In this document: positions 24,147 to 36,437 of the stretch, piece after piece
How positions within the stretch are numbered: position 1 is the stretch's first letter
How the letters are laid out: each line of letters begins with the position of its first letter
From: Flammulina velutipes
Lineage: Eukaryota; Basidiomycota; Agaricomycetes; Agaricales; Physalacriaceae
Direction of reading: 5' to 3'
DNA: 64,000 bases
Assembly: GCA_011800155.1 (NCBI GenBank)
Contig: CM022378.1
Location: 1,736,001 to 1,800,000 of the forward strand
Position numbers and translations under genes: made by a program
Notes under the pieces: generated by a model
What the model saw: the letters and a program-made list of their open reading frames with translations, nothing else
Told to the model about the DNA's origin: nothing
Database searches by the model: none

Positions 24147-25605
24147 ATGCTCTTTTTTACTATTGTACTCGCCTTCGCCTTGCACGCTCGAGCGCAAGAT
24201 AATTCTACTTCCGATCCCACAGCTTTCTTCTCCACCCTCGCTCAAACCTTCCAGAGCTCTGGCCTGACTGCCCTCGCCGGCGTCGCTCCGCGCCTCAACA
24301 ACACAGCGCTCGGACAGTCAGTCATCGGTCGGCTTGCAGATGGTGCGAACTATACGTTCTTTGCTCCCAGCAACGACGCCTGTACGTTTGGACATCTCGC
24401 CTTTGCGGGTTTTCCCCGCCGATGCCTAACTGACGATGTCAACAGTTTTGGGAGCTCCAGCTGCACTCGCCAACGACGACGAGCTTCTCGCTCGTATTCT
24501 CTCGTACCACGTGGTGTCCGGCAACTTTTCCTTGTCGAACGGTACCCTCGAGTCGGATGCATTCCCAGACGTCTCCGTCGGACGCACCCTCTTCAACGAC
24601 ACGAAGGCTGTACGCCTAGAAGGCAACAAAAGCCAGGTCCTGGCGTGGTCCTCCATCAACGGGAAAGTCCAATTTCTGAACCAAAGGTAAGCAAAATCTT
24701 CACATATCTGCGTATCTCTCAACCGTTGTCAACTAGAATGAACGTTACCGTCGAAAACGCCTCATCGGTCGACAATCTCTTCATCAATGTCATCGACGGC
24801 ATCCTAAGATATCCTCTAAACGTATCAACCACGTTGGAGAGGAGGAACCTAACGTCGTTGTCCGGATTGTTGAACACGACCGTCGACAGCAACAACGAGA
24901 CGCTGGCCTCCATCTTCAACTCGGATGCGAGGGGTTTCACGTTCTTTGCTCCAAACAACAGAGCTATCATGGCCGCCAGCTCCTCTTTGACTTCGCTCGC
25001 GGGAAATTCGACTGCCATCACAACTCTTCTCGCCAATCATGTACGTATGAACTTGATACCGTCATTCCTCCCAGCTAACAGTGATTACTAGATCGTTAAT
25101 GGAACGACCATCTATTCATCAAGCTTGTCCCCTTCTGTCAGTCTGACGTCGGCCGCAGGACAGCCTTTGGCTTTCTCCACTAATTCGTCGGGGACGTTCA
25201 TCACTTCGTCTGCTGATGGTTCAATCGTGGCGACGGCTAGACTTGTCTCCACTGATGTTCTCGTCGACAATGGAGTGATCCACATCATCGACGGTGTTCT
25301 CTTCAACTTGGATACGAACGCCGAAGCTGCGTCGTCTGCGTAAGTGTTTGAATGAACTGTTCCTTTGAAACCGAATCTAATTATTCTATAGGTATGGCTC
25401 GGCTACGTCAGCCGCAGGTGTAGGCGCGACCAGTACTGAGACTGGCCCCGTTGGGGGGGAAACATCGACATCTGGCAGTAACAACCATGGGGCAAATAAT
25501 AATGGTGCACAGGGTATCATGGGTATTCATGAACGCGTCAAGTCCCTAGTGGCGACGCTGGTAGGAACGTTGGGTTGGACCGCTCTGGGAGTGGCGATCT
25601 TGTAA
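24147..25605 (+). CDS. Fasciclin (FAS1) domain cell-surface protein
   Basis: Secreted, probably GPI-anchored adhesion-type protein. Exons 24147-24381, 24446-24686, 24737-25040, 25092-25339, 25393-25605. Residues 1-16 (MLFFTIVLAFALHARA) form a signal peptide. Two FAS1 repeats follow: the first has NYTFFAPSNDAFL, LSYHVVSGNF and VQFLNQR; the second has FTFFAPNNRAIM, TTLLANH and VLVDNGVIHIIDGVLF. The end is a Ser/Thr/Gly-rich linker (NNHGANNNGAQG) and a hydrophobic tail (GTLGWTALGVAIL), the pattern of a GPI-anchor signal. Many N-x-S/T sites suggest heavy glycosylation. In mushrooms such proteins are linked to cell wall and hyphal contact; here that is inference. Confidence 0.92.
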
Positions 25606-26452
25606 GACTTTTCACGAACTTTTCTGAAGGACATCAATAAGTACTGTATGCATTTATATTCGAGGATATTTCTCTTGTTGTTTTGTATCTCTTTGTATCT
25701 GTAGCGTGTCTCGACTATGCCATGACACTGCCGAAATTGTAATACCAAAGCGTAACGGCTAGCCAGTGATGATCCATCTCTTGCGACTGGCGCATTCATA
25801 TTATTGGAACGAGAACGAAAAGGAAGGGGGCCGTTTCCGTCGAGGATTGCGAGCTTCAAATTAGGGAAGAGCTGGATGTAATTCATGGCGCGCTTGATAT
25901 AGCATAGCTGATCTCATCTTTATGCAACAGCCTCAATCTAAGGTGGTCTCGGTAGTCGGATCTCCAATACGCCACAAAATAAGTATACGCCGCGCCCTCG
26001 GCTTCGGATATTTTATTCGAACGATGTTAGTCATTGTACGACAAGCAAGCTCAGAAAGTCACTAGTCACTAGTCAGCTTTAGGTGCCTTTATCTGACTGG
26101 TACCGACTGGTACGGTGCAACGTCTGTCACGGACGTTGTTGAGCTCCCTCCAGCCACTAAGCCGGCAGAACTTAGCACAACCTACTGACAAAGCGCGCGT
26201 CACATTTTATCTGTGGCTGACTGTATCCATTAAATCTATCGGGAATTGTAGGAGACATGCACGGTTAACTCGGCCCGAGCGCACCGTCCGGGCAGGTTGC
26301 GCCACATAGTAGACATCCGTCGCAACCACAGACTCAAAAGCTCATTCCGAAGCAAAAAAATATGTTGTACAGCATTTTGAGTTATTTTCCGATACATACA
26401 TTATACAATATGCAACCCAAGATATGATAAAGTGTTCCATGCATCATCCACT
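25606..26452. other. Convergent intergenic region (fasciclin / aldehyde dehydrogenase)
   Basis: Both neighbouring genes end here. It contains two CGCCACA motifs (25970-25976, 26300-26306) and a duplicated TAGTCACTAGTCA near 26065. No gene is seen. Confidence 0.5.
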
Positions 26453-28200
<1,748 letters not shown>

Positions 28201-31068
28201 GGTGGGAATGAAGAAAGCTACAAGAGAAGGTCACTGAATTTATACGATTTGGATTGATGGCGATCACCTGCCTGATTTCCGGGATAACGCTCCGTTTTCG
28301 ATCGTCAACCCTATCCTCTGTTTTCAATTTACTCTGTACAGTTCAATTACAGCCTCCCATGGCATCATTATTTAGCGTATAGACCTGGCCAGAATGGCCT
28401 GGATGTAGAAATGTCCGCACAGAAACTATAATAACTTTCCAGCGCCCTTAACAGATTATTGATCAGTCATCCCCACGCCTCCCCACCCAGTACCCCGCAA
28501 TCGAATGCGGGGTTCCGAAGCTCTCCATGTAACGAGTAAGAACAAGGGTGCACGTCACGCTACACAATGTGGGGATGATGGCTCGACGCCTCCCAACGCT
28601 CCCCCTTTCGTTGCCGACTCCGAACAGTGGTGTACATTGCACCACGGACGGATGCGGAAGAGCGTTGTTGTCACAAGGCCGTACTACTGACAGCCGCCTG
28701 CGGATTCGGATTCTTGTCAGACCGAGTAGTCAAATGAAATGAAATGAACACGCTAACTAGTAATTAGTTCCAACCGCTACAGAGAAAGGGAGCGACGCGC
28801 CCGAGCTTATAATCCGACACGTGCAAGCTCCCCGTCTCGAAAACGCTTCGCCGGATCTGGATGGACTATCGATGAGTGATCGGTTCTGCTTCAATATTTA
28901 TGCACGGCGCGGATATCAGTCGTCCTCCGTAAACATCGTCACCGTGATAGCGTTTAAAATGAGAAGAAGACAGTGCCGTGGAAAGAACCGGAGAGATAAA
29001 GTTAGGTGAGATTCTTCCAAAATCAGAATGAAGAGGGGACCATAAGCACGACAGTTCATTTATGGGGGAGTCAACCAGAAACAACATCAATGAGTCTGGT
29101 AGAGCATAATTATCTTGAGTACTTTATGTTCAGACGAGACATCCATCACCGCAAGATGTACGGGCCGCTGCAACTGGCCCAGGTGAAAATGTCTTTAGTA
29201 CCAGGCTGCCTCAACAATATTATGATCAACTACCCTACTGGAAACCGTTTAAAGCCATAGTAGAAGGGTGTTGAAGCATTAGTGGCGCTGTGTCCAAGTG
29301 TGAATCTTATCACGTGATCGAGCTCAACGCCCCTTCCGACTCCCGAGCGGTAAGGCTCCAACTATTTACCTTCCTTTCGCGAAGTCTTATGGCATATTTC
29401 GATTTACTTTGTCATTGAGAAATGGTCTAAAGATATCAAAAATCTTTATAACAATAACAACGATGTAAAAGACATAGGAAAGCCTCGGCTTATAGGCCCC
29501 TGAGTCCTCAGTTCCCAAGGTCTGGCTTTGTGCGCCACACTGGTGACATTGATAAGAAGTATCACTGAATGTATGGGGCTTCAATTACATGAGAAATTGA
29601 GTATTTAATATAATACCAGATCCATGTTTGACTTGAAGTGCCATGCAGGAATCACAGAGCGTCAAGATGGGTCGGCCTTAATGGCCAGTGGGCCATGGCA
29701 ATGGTACACCACAGTGACCTCACATTTCCCAGTAGACGAGCTGCATGAGATGAGATGAGGGACCGGGAGAGTAAATCAGGGTGGAGAGGATAAAAAAAAT
29801 GTAAAGTTTCAACAAGGGCAACTTCAAAATATTGGTGGCGATCTGACGTCGACTGAGAACACTGCTACAGAACATGGACATTCTAAGGTTAGTGATTTGC
29901 CTCAATTATGGTTTAAATATTTTAGACTTCAGCTCCGTGGCATAGCGTGCAACTGCTAGTCTAGCCAGAACGAATACTGCGCCACATAGCCCCGTAATCC
30001 CTGACAGCACCGAGCCAGGCCTCACACATGTGCCCTGATTCGAAGAATCCAGGAGTCAGATACTCAGAGAATTTGTATGTGAAATCAGGCTCGAAAGAAG
30101 ACGGGTAGCACAAAGAATGTATTCAACCAACGAGGACTATATATTTCTTGGGATTACCTGACACTTTCGGCTATATATTCATTCAAATGTGCTCTGAGTG
30201 AAGAGCTTAATCCTCTACAAATACTTTTCAGTGTAAACTAAAAGAGTTGTTTATTTAAATTGGGACAGGATGTGGTAATCTGCCATACTCCCTTTCCTCG
30301 ACGCGTAGTAAATAGGTTCGACGTCCTGGATGCTATTGGCGACGACGATGCCTACTCAACAATACATGGACATCATCAACCAGCACGAAGTAGTAATTCA
30401 TGGTGTGCTTCAGTTATGACTATTCCAGCACCGTTTCTGAGCTTTGTATCAGGTCCTGTTGTGATACCCTAAACAGCCTGAGGACATGCGCACGCAAGGG
30501 AAGGTACGAGGCTTCGACGCGATCTACAGCGCATCGATCGTCCTCCACACGCCGAGCCCGAGCGATCTTTGCCAGAGTGCGTTTCAATGCTGCAATCTGC
30601 GGAGAAAAATTGGCGTCCTGGAGGCGCCAAGCGGCGTCTTCTGCCTCCTTATTGACACAGGCTACCGCGGAAAGCATTCGCGCTCCAGCGAAAGGCGCGT
30701 AATTAGGACTAAGATAGCTACTGCAACTATCTGAGTAAGTATACTGGTCCTTTTTGTTTTCAAGTGCGTAATGGAGGGCAGAGTGAGGCTAATGGCGCCT
30801 CCTTCTGGTGGTAAGTACCCGTGGTCTACGTCTGAGGCATGTTCCGCCACCAGCGGTACTGAGCCGAGATGCCCGATACGTGCGAGCCAGCTTGGCCCTA
30901 AACCTGATGCTTGAACAAGGTTGTATACAACTTCATACCTAGTTGAACTATTCATCTGTTGAGAATTGTGTACTTCACGTGAATGTTCCAATACTATAGA
31001 TAGAAGTCCCTAGTACATTGTCCCAATAATTAGACAGAGTATTCCGCAGCTCGAACGGTGATTTTATA
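28201..31068. other. Long intergenic region with a possible coding relic
   Basis: About 2.9 kb between the promoter of the aldehyde dehydrogenase and the 3' end of the RTA1-like gene. Two CGCCACA motifs lie at 29533-29539 and 29980-29986. A GC-richer patch at 30420-30690 carries a coding-like frame on the minus strand (listed separately). The remainder is AT-rich, with no recognised gene. Confidence 0.45.
30420..30683 (-). pseudogene. Coding-like fragment, possible gene relic
   Basis: A minus-strand frame of about 85 codons reads like a helical, charged protein (NFSPQIAALKRTLAKIARAR, then DRVEASYLPLRAHVLRLF) and sits in a GC-richer island of AT-rich intergenic DNA. There is no clear upstream exon or promoter. 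I do not recognise the family. It may be a fragment of a lost gene or chance. Confidence 0.3.
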
Positions 31069-32426
31069 TCAGGCAGTAGCCGTGTCAGCGTTTCGTTGAA
31101 CGAGACCTATGCCTTCGTAATTCTCCCCTAAATGCCACGGCTTTTGTGTTTCCGACTTGACTTCTTCGTCGAGTAGCCAGCCCGGATGAGCAATGTTGAG
31201 TATGAACATAGCTATTACAATCATTTGTCCATCCAGGACCACTAAACACGTATAATCAGTCTACGTGGCAAGCAATCAGCGCAAGACGAACCAAAATATA
31301 CTTGTGTCCTAATAATCTCCCCTCCAAAGCCTTCTGCTAACTCAGCAACGCGATATAGAGAGCTACGAGGCGTGAGTATAGCTAAGAAATGGTGCTGAGT
31401 CTACCCACCGAATGTAAAGACAAGTAACATTGAGGAATAACCCAATGACCATCCCCAGTCGCTTCGTTGTCATCGTCCCTCTGAAATACTGTGCGTCTCT
31501 CTTTGCGTCCATTACCCTTCGTTTGAGAAAAGGTTTATCTTTGCTGTATAACACGAGAAACTCGATCGCAAGCACGACATAGCAGGTAACCGCAACTGTG
31601 GCGTACTTGATGAGCGGCTGCTAAAGATGCTCAGTCTAGACGCACCGAGCTGGAATATAACTCCATAGAACGCGATTTTAGTTCCCTGCGTTTTTCAGCA
31701 TGATAAGACAATCCCGAAGTGAATACATACCATCTCGGCGCCGTCGAGGCTGTCAGCAGAGGCTGCTAAACCTCCACCAATAGTTTGCACAACGAGAGAG
31801 ACAATATCCTATATATGGATGAACTCGCACACGAGCCAGCATCGAAACCGTCACCCACACATGTCAAGAAGATGATGGAATCTGCCAACGCGGCAGAACA
31901 TCAGGACCTGTAGTAATATGCAACGTGTGAACAGACGTACACATCTTAGGTCGTAAACGACTGTACTTGGGCCCAAGGATGCGAATGAGGGTGGCGAGGA
32001 GGATGAAGTCTCCAGCGATGAGAGGCGTAGGGGCGATAAGTGTGCCAACTGTCCTAAACCTCTCGTTCAGCCTACTTGAGCGCTTGAGAAAGGCAAACGT
32101 ACTGTACTATGTATGGCATTCGCAGGTTAGGCTCAAAGCTTGAGTAGAATCTCGCTCCCCAGCCGATCGTTTCCAGAACGCCGCATAACACCATCGTTGG
32201 CAGTGGCCACCATTGCTTATAACGCCCAGCTTGCAACATGTGTATAACTTTGCGTTCGTCGTGAGGTCGATGTCCATTTGCAGAAAGAAGTCAACGCACG
32301 AGCAGAGAGCATGAATAGAACCATGAACGCTATTGTGCCCGTCCGCGAAGGTATATAGCCGTACAAATTACTCGGGTCGATCTCTGGCTCCTCGCGCCCT
32401 CCTATGAAAAGTAATGGTGAAAGCAT
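31069..32426 (-). CDS. RTA1-like membrane protein (lipid-translocating exporter family)
   Basis: Seven-TM fungal membrane protein of the RTA1/RSB1 family, linked in yeast to sphingoid-base or drug tolerance. ATG at 32426 gives MLSPLLFIGG, then SNLYGYIPSRTGTIAFMVLF. Downstream exons give RYKQWWPLPTMVLCGVLETI followed by GWGARFYSSFEPNLRMPYIV; LIAGDFILLATLIRILGPKY and SRLRPK; VQTIGGGLAASADSLDGAEM; RVMDAKRDAQYFRG; and VLDGQMIVIAMFILNIAHPG near the C-terminus. These are the family's conserved blocks in the right order, spread over about eight short exons. The stop is at 31069-31071. An extra upstream exon cannot be excluded. Confidence 0.85.
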
Positions 32427-33273
32427 GGTGATGGTGACGAAGAGCAACGCACATACAACGGGTTATATACTTCGGCTTGCCGCCTTCCCAGACTTAGGCG
32501 CTGTGAACTATTTTGATTCATCACGAAGATCATCACATCATGGGAAAGAAGCGTCTGTACACAGCTTAAGTTGGTTCGTTCCCCACGCTGAAACCGAGGT
32601 GTCTGAGTCTGGACAGTAGAATAACATACTGTAGTCGCCGCGCCGTGATAAACTTCGTGGATTCCAGAACCAGTACTTGACGGTGGTGCAGAACCTGTAC
32701 AACAAGGACCCAATCGGGGCTGCGCGCTGAGACAGGCAGTGCAGCTCGGATAAGTCGGAGGAGTCGCTAGGGCATGTCGGTCGTGAAGAGACGCATAATT
32801 GGGCTCAGAATCAGCTGCAGGATAGGTGTAAACTTGATGTGGCGCACATACTAAGGTTGTACCTTTCGTGGCCGGACCCGAGCGGTTCAGGTAATAGTTA
32901 CGCACAATGTCAACAGATGGTCTGGTGATGCACAGGAACCAGTATGCGTCCAAAGAACCATCAGGAAGGCACGTAGATCAAAGCATCTTCGAACTATTCA
33001 GTTACAGTTAGAAACCCGCTGTGGCGTACAATCCTGTGGCGCATCCTGTGAGAGGGCCTGGGCTCTCCGGATCTTGTCGTCATTGAGTGGCGCTGCGCGA
33101 TTTTTTGGAGAGGGCCTCGTGCCTCTGCGCGAATTACTGGATGAAATTTGTAAGTGTAACAGTCACGCTGAGTCACCGCGATCGTCAGTATAAAAGGGGA
33201 GCGCCATTTGGCTTGAGTCTCCATCGCAATAACCACACACACACACACCACATACTCAACAATACTCTTCAAC
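32427..33273. promoter_or_regulatory. Divergent promoter region, RTA1-like gene / metallothionein
   Basis: About 850 bp between divergent genes. It holds three copies of the minus-oriented motif TGTGGCG (32838-32844, 33020-33026, 33035-33041), the last two 15 bp apart, plus a GTGGCGC at about 33088. There are also two CTGCGCGA words (about 33092 and 33124) and two GAGAGGGCCT words. Metal-response elements are expected upstream of a metallothionein, but none of these matches the animal TGCRCNC core exactly. Confidence 0.5.
33189..33196 (+). promoter_or_regulatory. TATA box of the metallothionein gene
   Basis: TATAAAAG lies 78 bases upstream of the ATG at 33274; a CA-rich leader with a (CA)n run at about 33235-33248 follows. 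A strong TATA box fits a highly inducible gene. Confidence 0.7.
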
Positions 33274-33488
33274 ATGAACTCAGTACGTTGACTGTTCTCG
33301 AAATCAAACAATATGCTTACCTCTGCGCAGATCCAACAGCTCCCAATTACCCAGGCCTGTGGTACCCAGTCTTGCAGCTGCACCTCGTAAGTCCCTTCGT
33401 TAGCGAATGGAAATGAGCGTAGCCTGACCTCTCGTCTAGATGCACCTGCCAGGCCGGAGAGTGCAAGTGCAATGAATGCAAACACTAA
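33274..33488 (+). CDS. Metallothionein, 37 aa, copper-thionein type
   Basis: Three exons, 33274-33282, 33331-33386 and 33440-33488, join to 37 residues. A short leader MNSIQQLPITQ is followed by a Cys-rich domain ACGTQSCSCTSCTCQ plus AGECKCNECKH. The eight cysteines lie in C-x-C and C-x2-C spacing with no aromatic residues, the pattern of fungal Cu(I)-binding metallothioneins such as those of Agaricus and Neurospora. Cytosolic chelator of copper or other soft metals (family knowledge). Introns are 48 and 53 bp with good GT..AG ends. The gene is too short for a plain open-frame search. The TATA box 78 bp upstream supports this start. Confidence 0.88.
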
Positions 33489-34490
33489 GCGGCGCTCCCC
33501 CTCAGGCTTAACATAAGGAGGAGATAAATGTACGGGGAACTGTAACAATGTACCATCCTCGACTGTCTGAATATATTCTGATAGTCTGAACATTTGCTTG
33601 TCGTGAGGTTAAGAAATGGCATTGGTGGTGGCTTGAAGTTGAGGATTCGAAACGCAAACGCCAAGCAATTCACGTGACAACGTTCATATGCCGTCGGCAA
33701 ACAAGGGAACTTCGTTTCACACCTACGCGTAGTTCGAGAGTACTTACTCGTACTACCCGTTCATCAAAGCGGTAGAATCTTTGTCTGCATTGCTTTCGTC
33801 CCCCTTGACTTCGTCTTCCCTCCCCTGGGCACTGGGCAATTACCGTGGACTTGGTAATTCAACTGAGAGCGCGCGCTCTCTTCGTTGAATGTCGCCCCCT
33901 CTTCTCGATGATATGTCCCTTCTGCATCAGCAGTTCACCACACGCTCTGGGAATAATCTAACTGTCAAGGAAATGCCGTTGAATTGGGCTGTCTGCATAA
34001 CGTAAACGATACAGATAACGACTTTTCGTTTGTTTTTCAAGTTTTGCGTGTCCCACCATCCAAAATGTGTACGTTCGTACTTCTATCTAGCTGCGAATCC
34101 TTGCTACGATCTACTAAAATGCATACTACAGGGCAGACCTGCTAATCTCCCCATTCTTCGCGTCCGACGTCCAAGGTCCGCGGGTATTCACACAGACATC
34201 GCGAATTTGATGTGTCATTTATTCACTGTTCAATCTTTTGTGTTGTGTTGTGTTCCAGACTCGTTCGTTATCCCAGGTCAGAGTCTTTGAATATAACTTC
34301 TCATACTTGAACCAGTGCTAATTTATTAGTGCATCGACGAGACTTGTATCAAGGCGCCGTCATTACGTCCAAGTGAGATACCCATCGAGCGTTTTGCGTG
34401 GCACCACAGCTTCCGAGCGGCTTGGTTTATAACGCTTTGACTGTGACTCCCATTGCCTAGCGTTAACCTCCATCTTACTTGCCTGAGCTT
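33489..34490. other. Intergenic region
   Basis: About 1 kb downstream of the metallothionein and upstream of the DUF6533 gene. Short splice-like signals near 34100-34400 could be leader exons of the next gene, but no supported coding exon was found. Confidence 0.4.
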
Positions 34491-36296
34491 ATGACCCTCT
34501 TCCAAGTCTACGAATTGTGAGTGCGCTGCGAGCTATGGTATAGTCTATTCACGCTTACATCTATCTAGTGCGTTCGCCTGCTGCAGCGTCGCGGCTGTAG
34601 GTTTGTCATTCCCTCGACTATCCGTTACCTTATGAGTACTAATCAACGGTTTTATTTAGCGCTCCTCATCTGGGATCATGTCATAACGTTCGGGCAGGAA
34701 GTACGTCGTATCTGGTCTCCGAAGCTTTCGGGAGGCACGGTACTCTTTGCATTCCTCCGCTATGGAACGTTAGTCGAGAAGATCGCGATTTTGCTCTTAG
34801 CGTCGTGGTATATGACACCTAATGTAAGCCCCAAGACAGTTATCGAGTACAAGTTCACCTTCCGAATCTGACATTGCGTTGTAGGGGTTGGTGATTATAC
34901 AACATCGATGTTTTTCTTCATACTAATAACGTCACCGTGTTGCAGCTGTAACGTCGCAGTGCGGTTCCAAATCTTCCCCATGATACTAAGGACTCTTGGG
35001 TTTGGGTGTGAGTTATTCTCCGTGCATTCCATCCTCCGTGTTGACGCCGCTTAGTGTTTTCTTCCCTTCGGGTATATGCCCTGATGCGCAGCGACTGGAG
35101 ATTAGCTTCGTTCGTGTTTTTGCTGTGCCTCCCAGCGGCGATAACCCCTGCTGTAACCATTCTTCAGCCGTTTTATAGCCTGATTTACTGATCTCCACTA
35201 GTACGTGTACGCCCATCAGTATGCGCAAGGTGTATCTAGGTACGGCTGTCAATTGGCATACGTGGCATCACAGACGGTTCATCAGCGAAGTGTACGTCGC
35301 CACTAGCCAGAATTACTGAACGTCCGATGGCTGAACTTTTGTTATAGAACCCACTTTCATATATCTTCCTATGTGCTATCTCAATCATTGTCATAGTTCG
35401 CATTGCGGGAATCGTGTCCGACATCTTGTCGGAAACAATCGTGATTTTTGTCACTCTCCACCGGACTCTTGGACTTGTCAAAGCGACGGAAGCTACAGCG
35501 GGCTCGGAAAAGAAGGAACGACCGGGATTGCATCAACTCCTGCTGAAAGATGGTAAGAGCGACACAGTCCATGCTGTGCTATCTAATCACTGAATATCTA
35601 CTCAGGCTCGGTTTATTTTGCGTGGGTTTCCGAATGACTTTTCAGTGTGTGTTTGCCTAATGGCTTCTTGTAGGGCTCTACTGATACTCTCCCTTGCGGA
35701 CATGCTTGTACTTATCGTGAGTGTCGTAAGATTTCCTCACTTTGAGGAATATTGATATAGCCTCCGTTACAGTTCGACCATGTAGTGAGTACCTAGCACC
35801 GGCGCTAGCTTTACTCCATAACCTAACATACTCTCTACTAGCCACAGTCGGTGATCGGATACGACTACTGGGTCGTGCCGTACTACACTCCAGTGTACGT
35901 CTATCTGACTTGACACGATGATTACCATGACTTATAACCATCCCCAGCTTCCGAACCATCATCATATGCCGCTTCATGCTCAACCTCCGCTCTATCTACG
36001 CCCAGCAAGCTGATGGCTCGGACAAGACCGCGGTGTCTTCAGTTGGCTCCCTACACTTTGCCGATAGAATTGTCGGGACGATGGGCGCACCGGTGTCAAT
36101 GGGACATGGACACGTTGAATCTTGGGAGGATGATGGGGACGACGTGATTTACAGCGACGATCCGCTTGCGGAAGGGATGTTGACGCGAAGCGAGTCTACC
36201 ATTACCGCGAGGATGGCGCCTGAAGAGAAGGGAAAAGGCAAGGAAGTTGACAACAGTACCCTATATTCACGTGGGAACAGTGAGACACGGGTTTAG
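34491..36296 (+). CDS. DUF6533 domain membrane protein
   Basis: Multi-span membrane protein found in large families in Agaricomycetes; function unknown. The ATG at 34491 starts MTLFQVYEL, and small exons add CAFACCSVAAV and then the DUF6533 signature ALLIWDHVITFGQEVRRIWS plus LFAFLRYGTLVEKIAILLLA. Further exons give SSLRVYALMRSDWRLASFVF, SYIFLCAISIIVIVRIAGIV and TIVIFVTLHRTLGLVKATEA, consistent with about seven TM helices. The C-terminal exon FRTIIICRFMLNLRSIYAQQ leads to an acidic, Ser-rich cytoplasmic tail ending at 36296. The layout resembles a seven-TM receptor, but no signalling role is established. The start is moderately uncertain, because family members often carry a longer N-terminus. 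Confidence 0.8.
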
Positions 36297-36437
36297 ATGG
36301 ACCTTTTTTACGAGTTGGATGACATATATATTTTATGTTGAACATATCTATTACGCCACACAGTGTGCACAGCCACTGGCAGTTGCCGTGATCCGATTTG
36401 TGTCACTGCTTGTTCTGCAACGTCCAACGTTGACGCT

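Noticed and set aside
33235..33248. (CA)n run as a microsatellite of interest
   Set aside because: Very short run in a 5' leader; such runs are common in fungal leaders.
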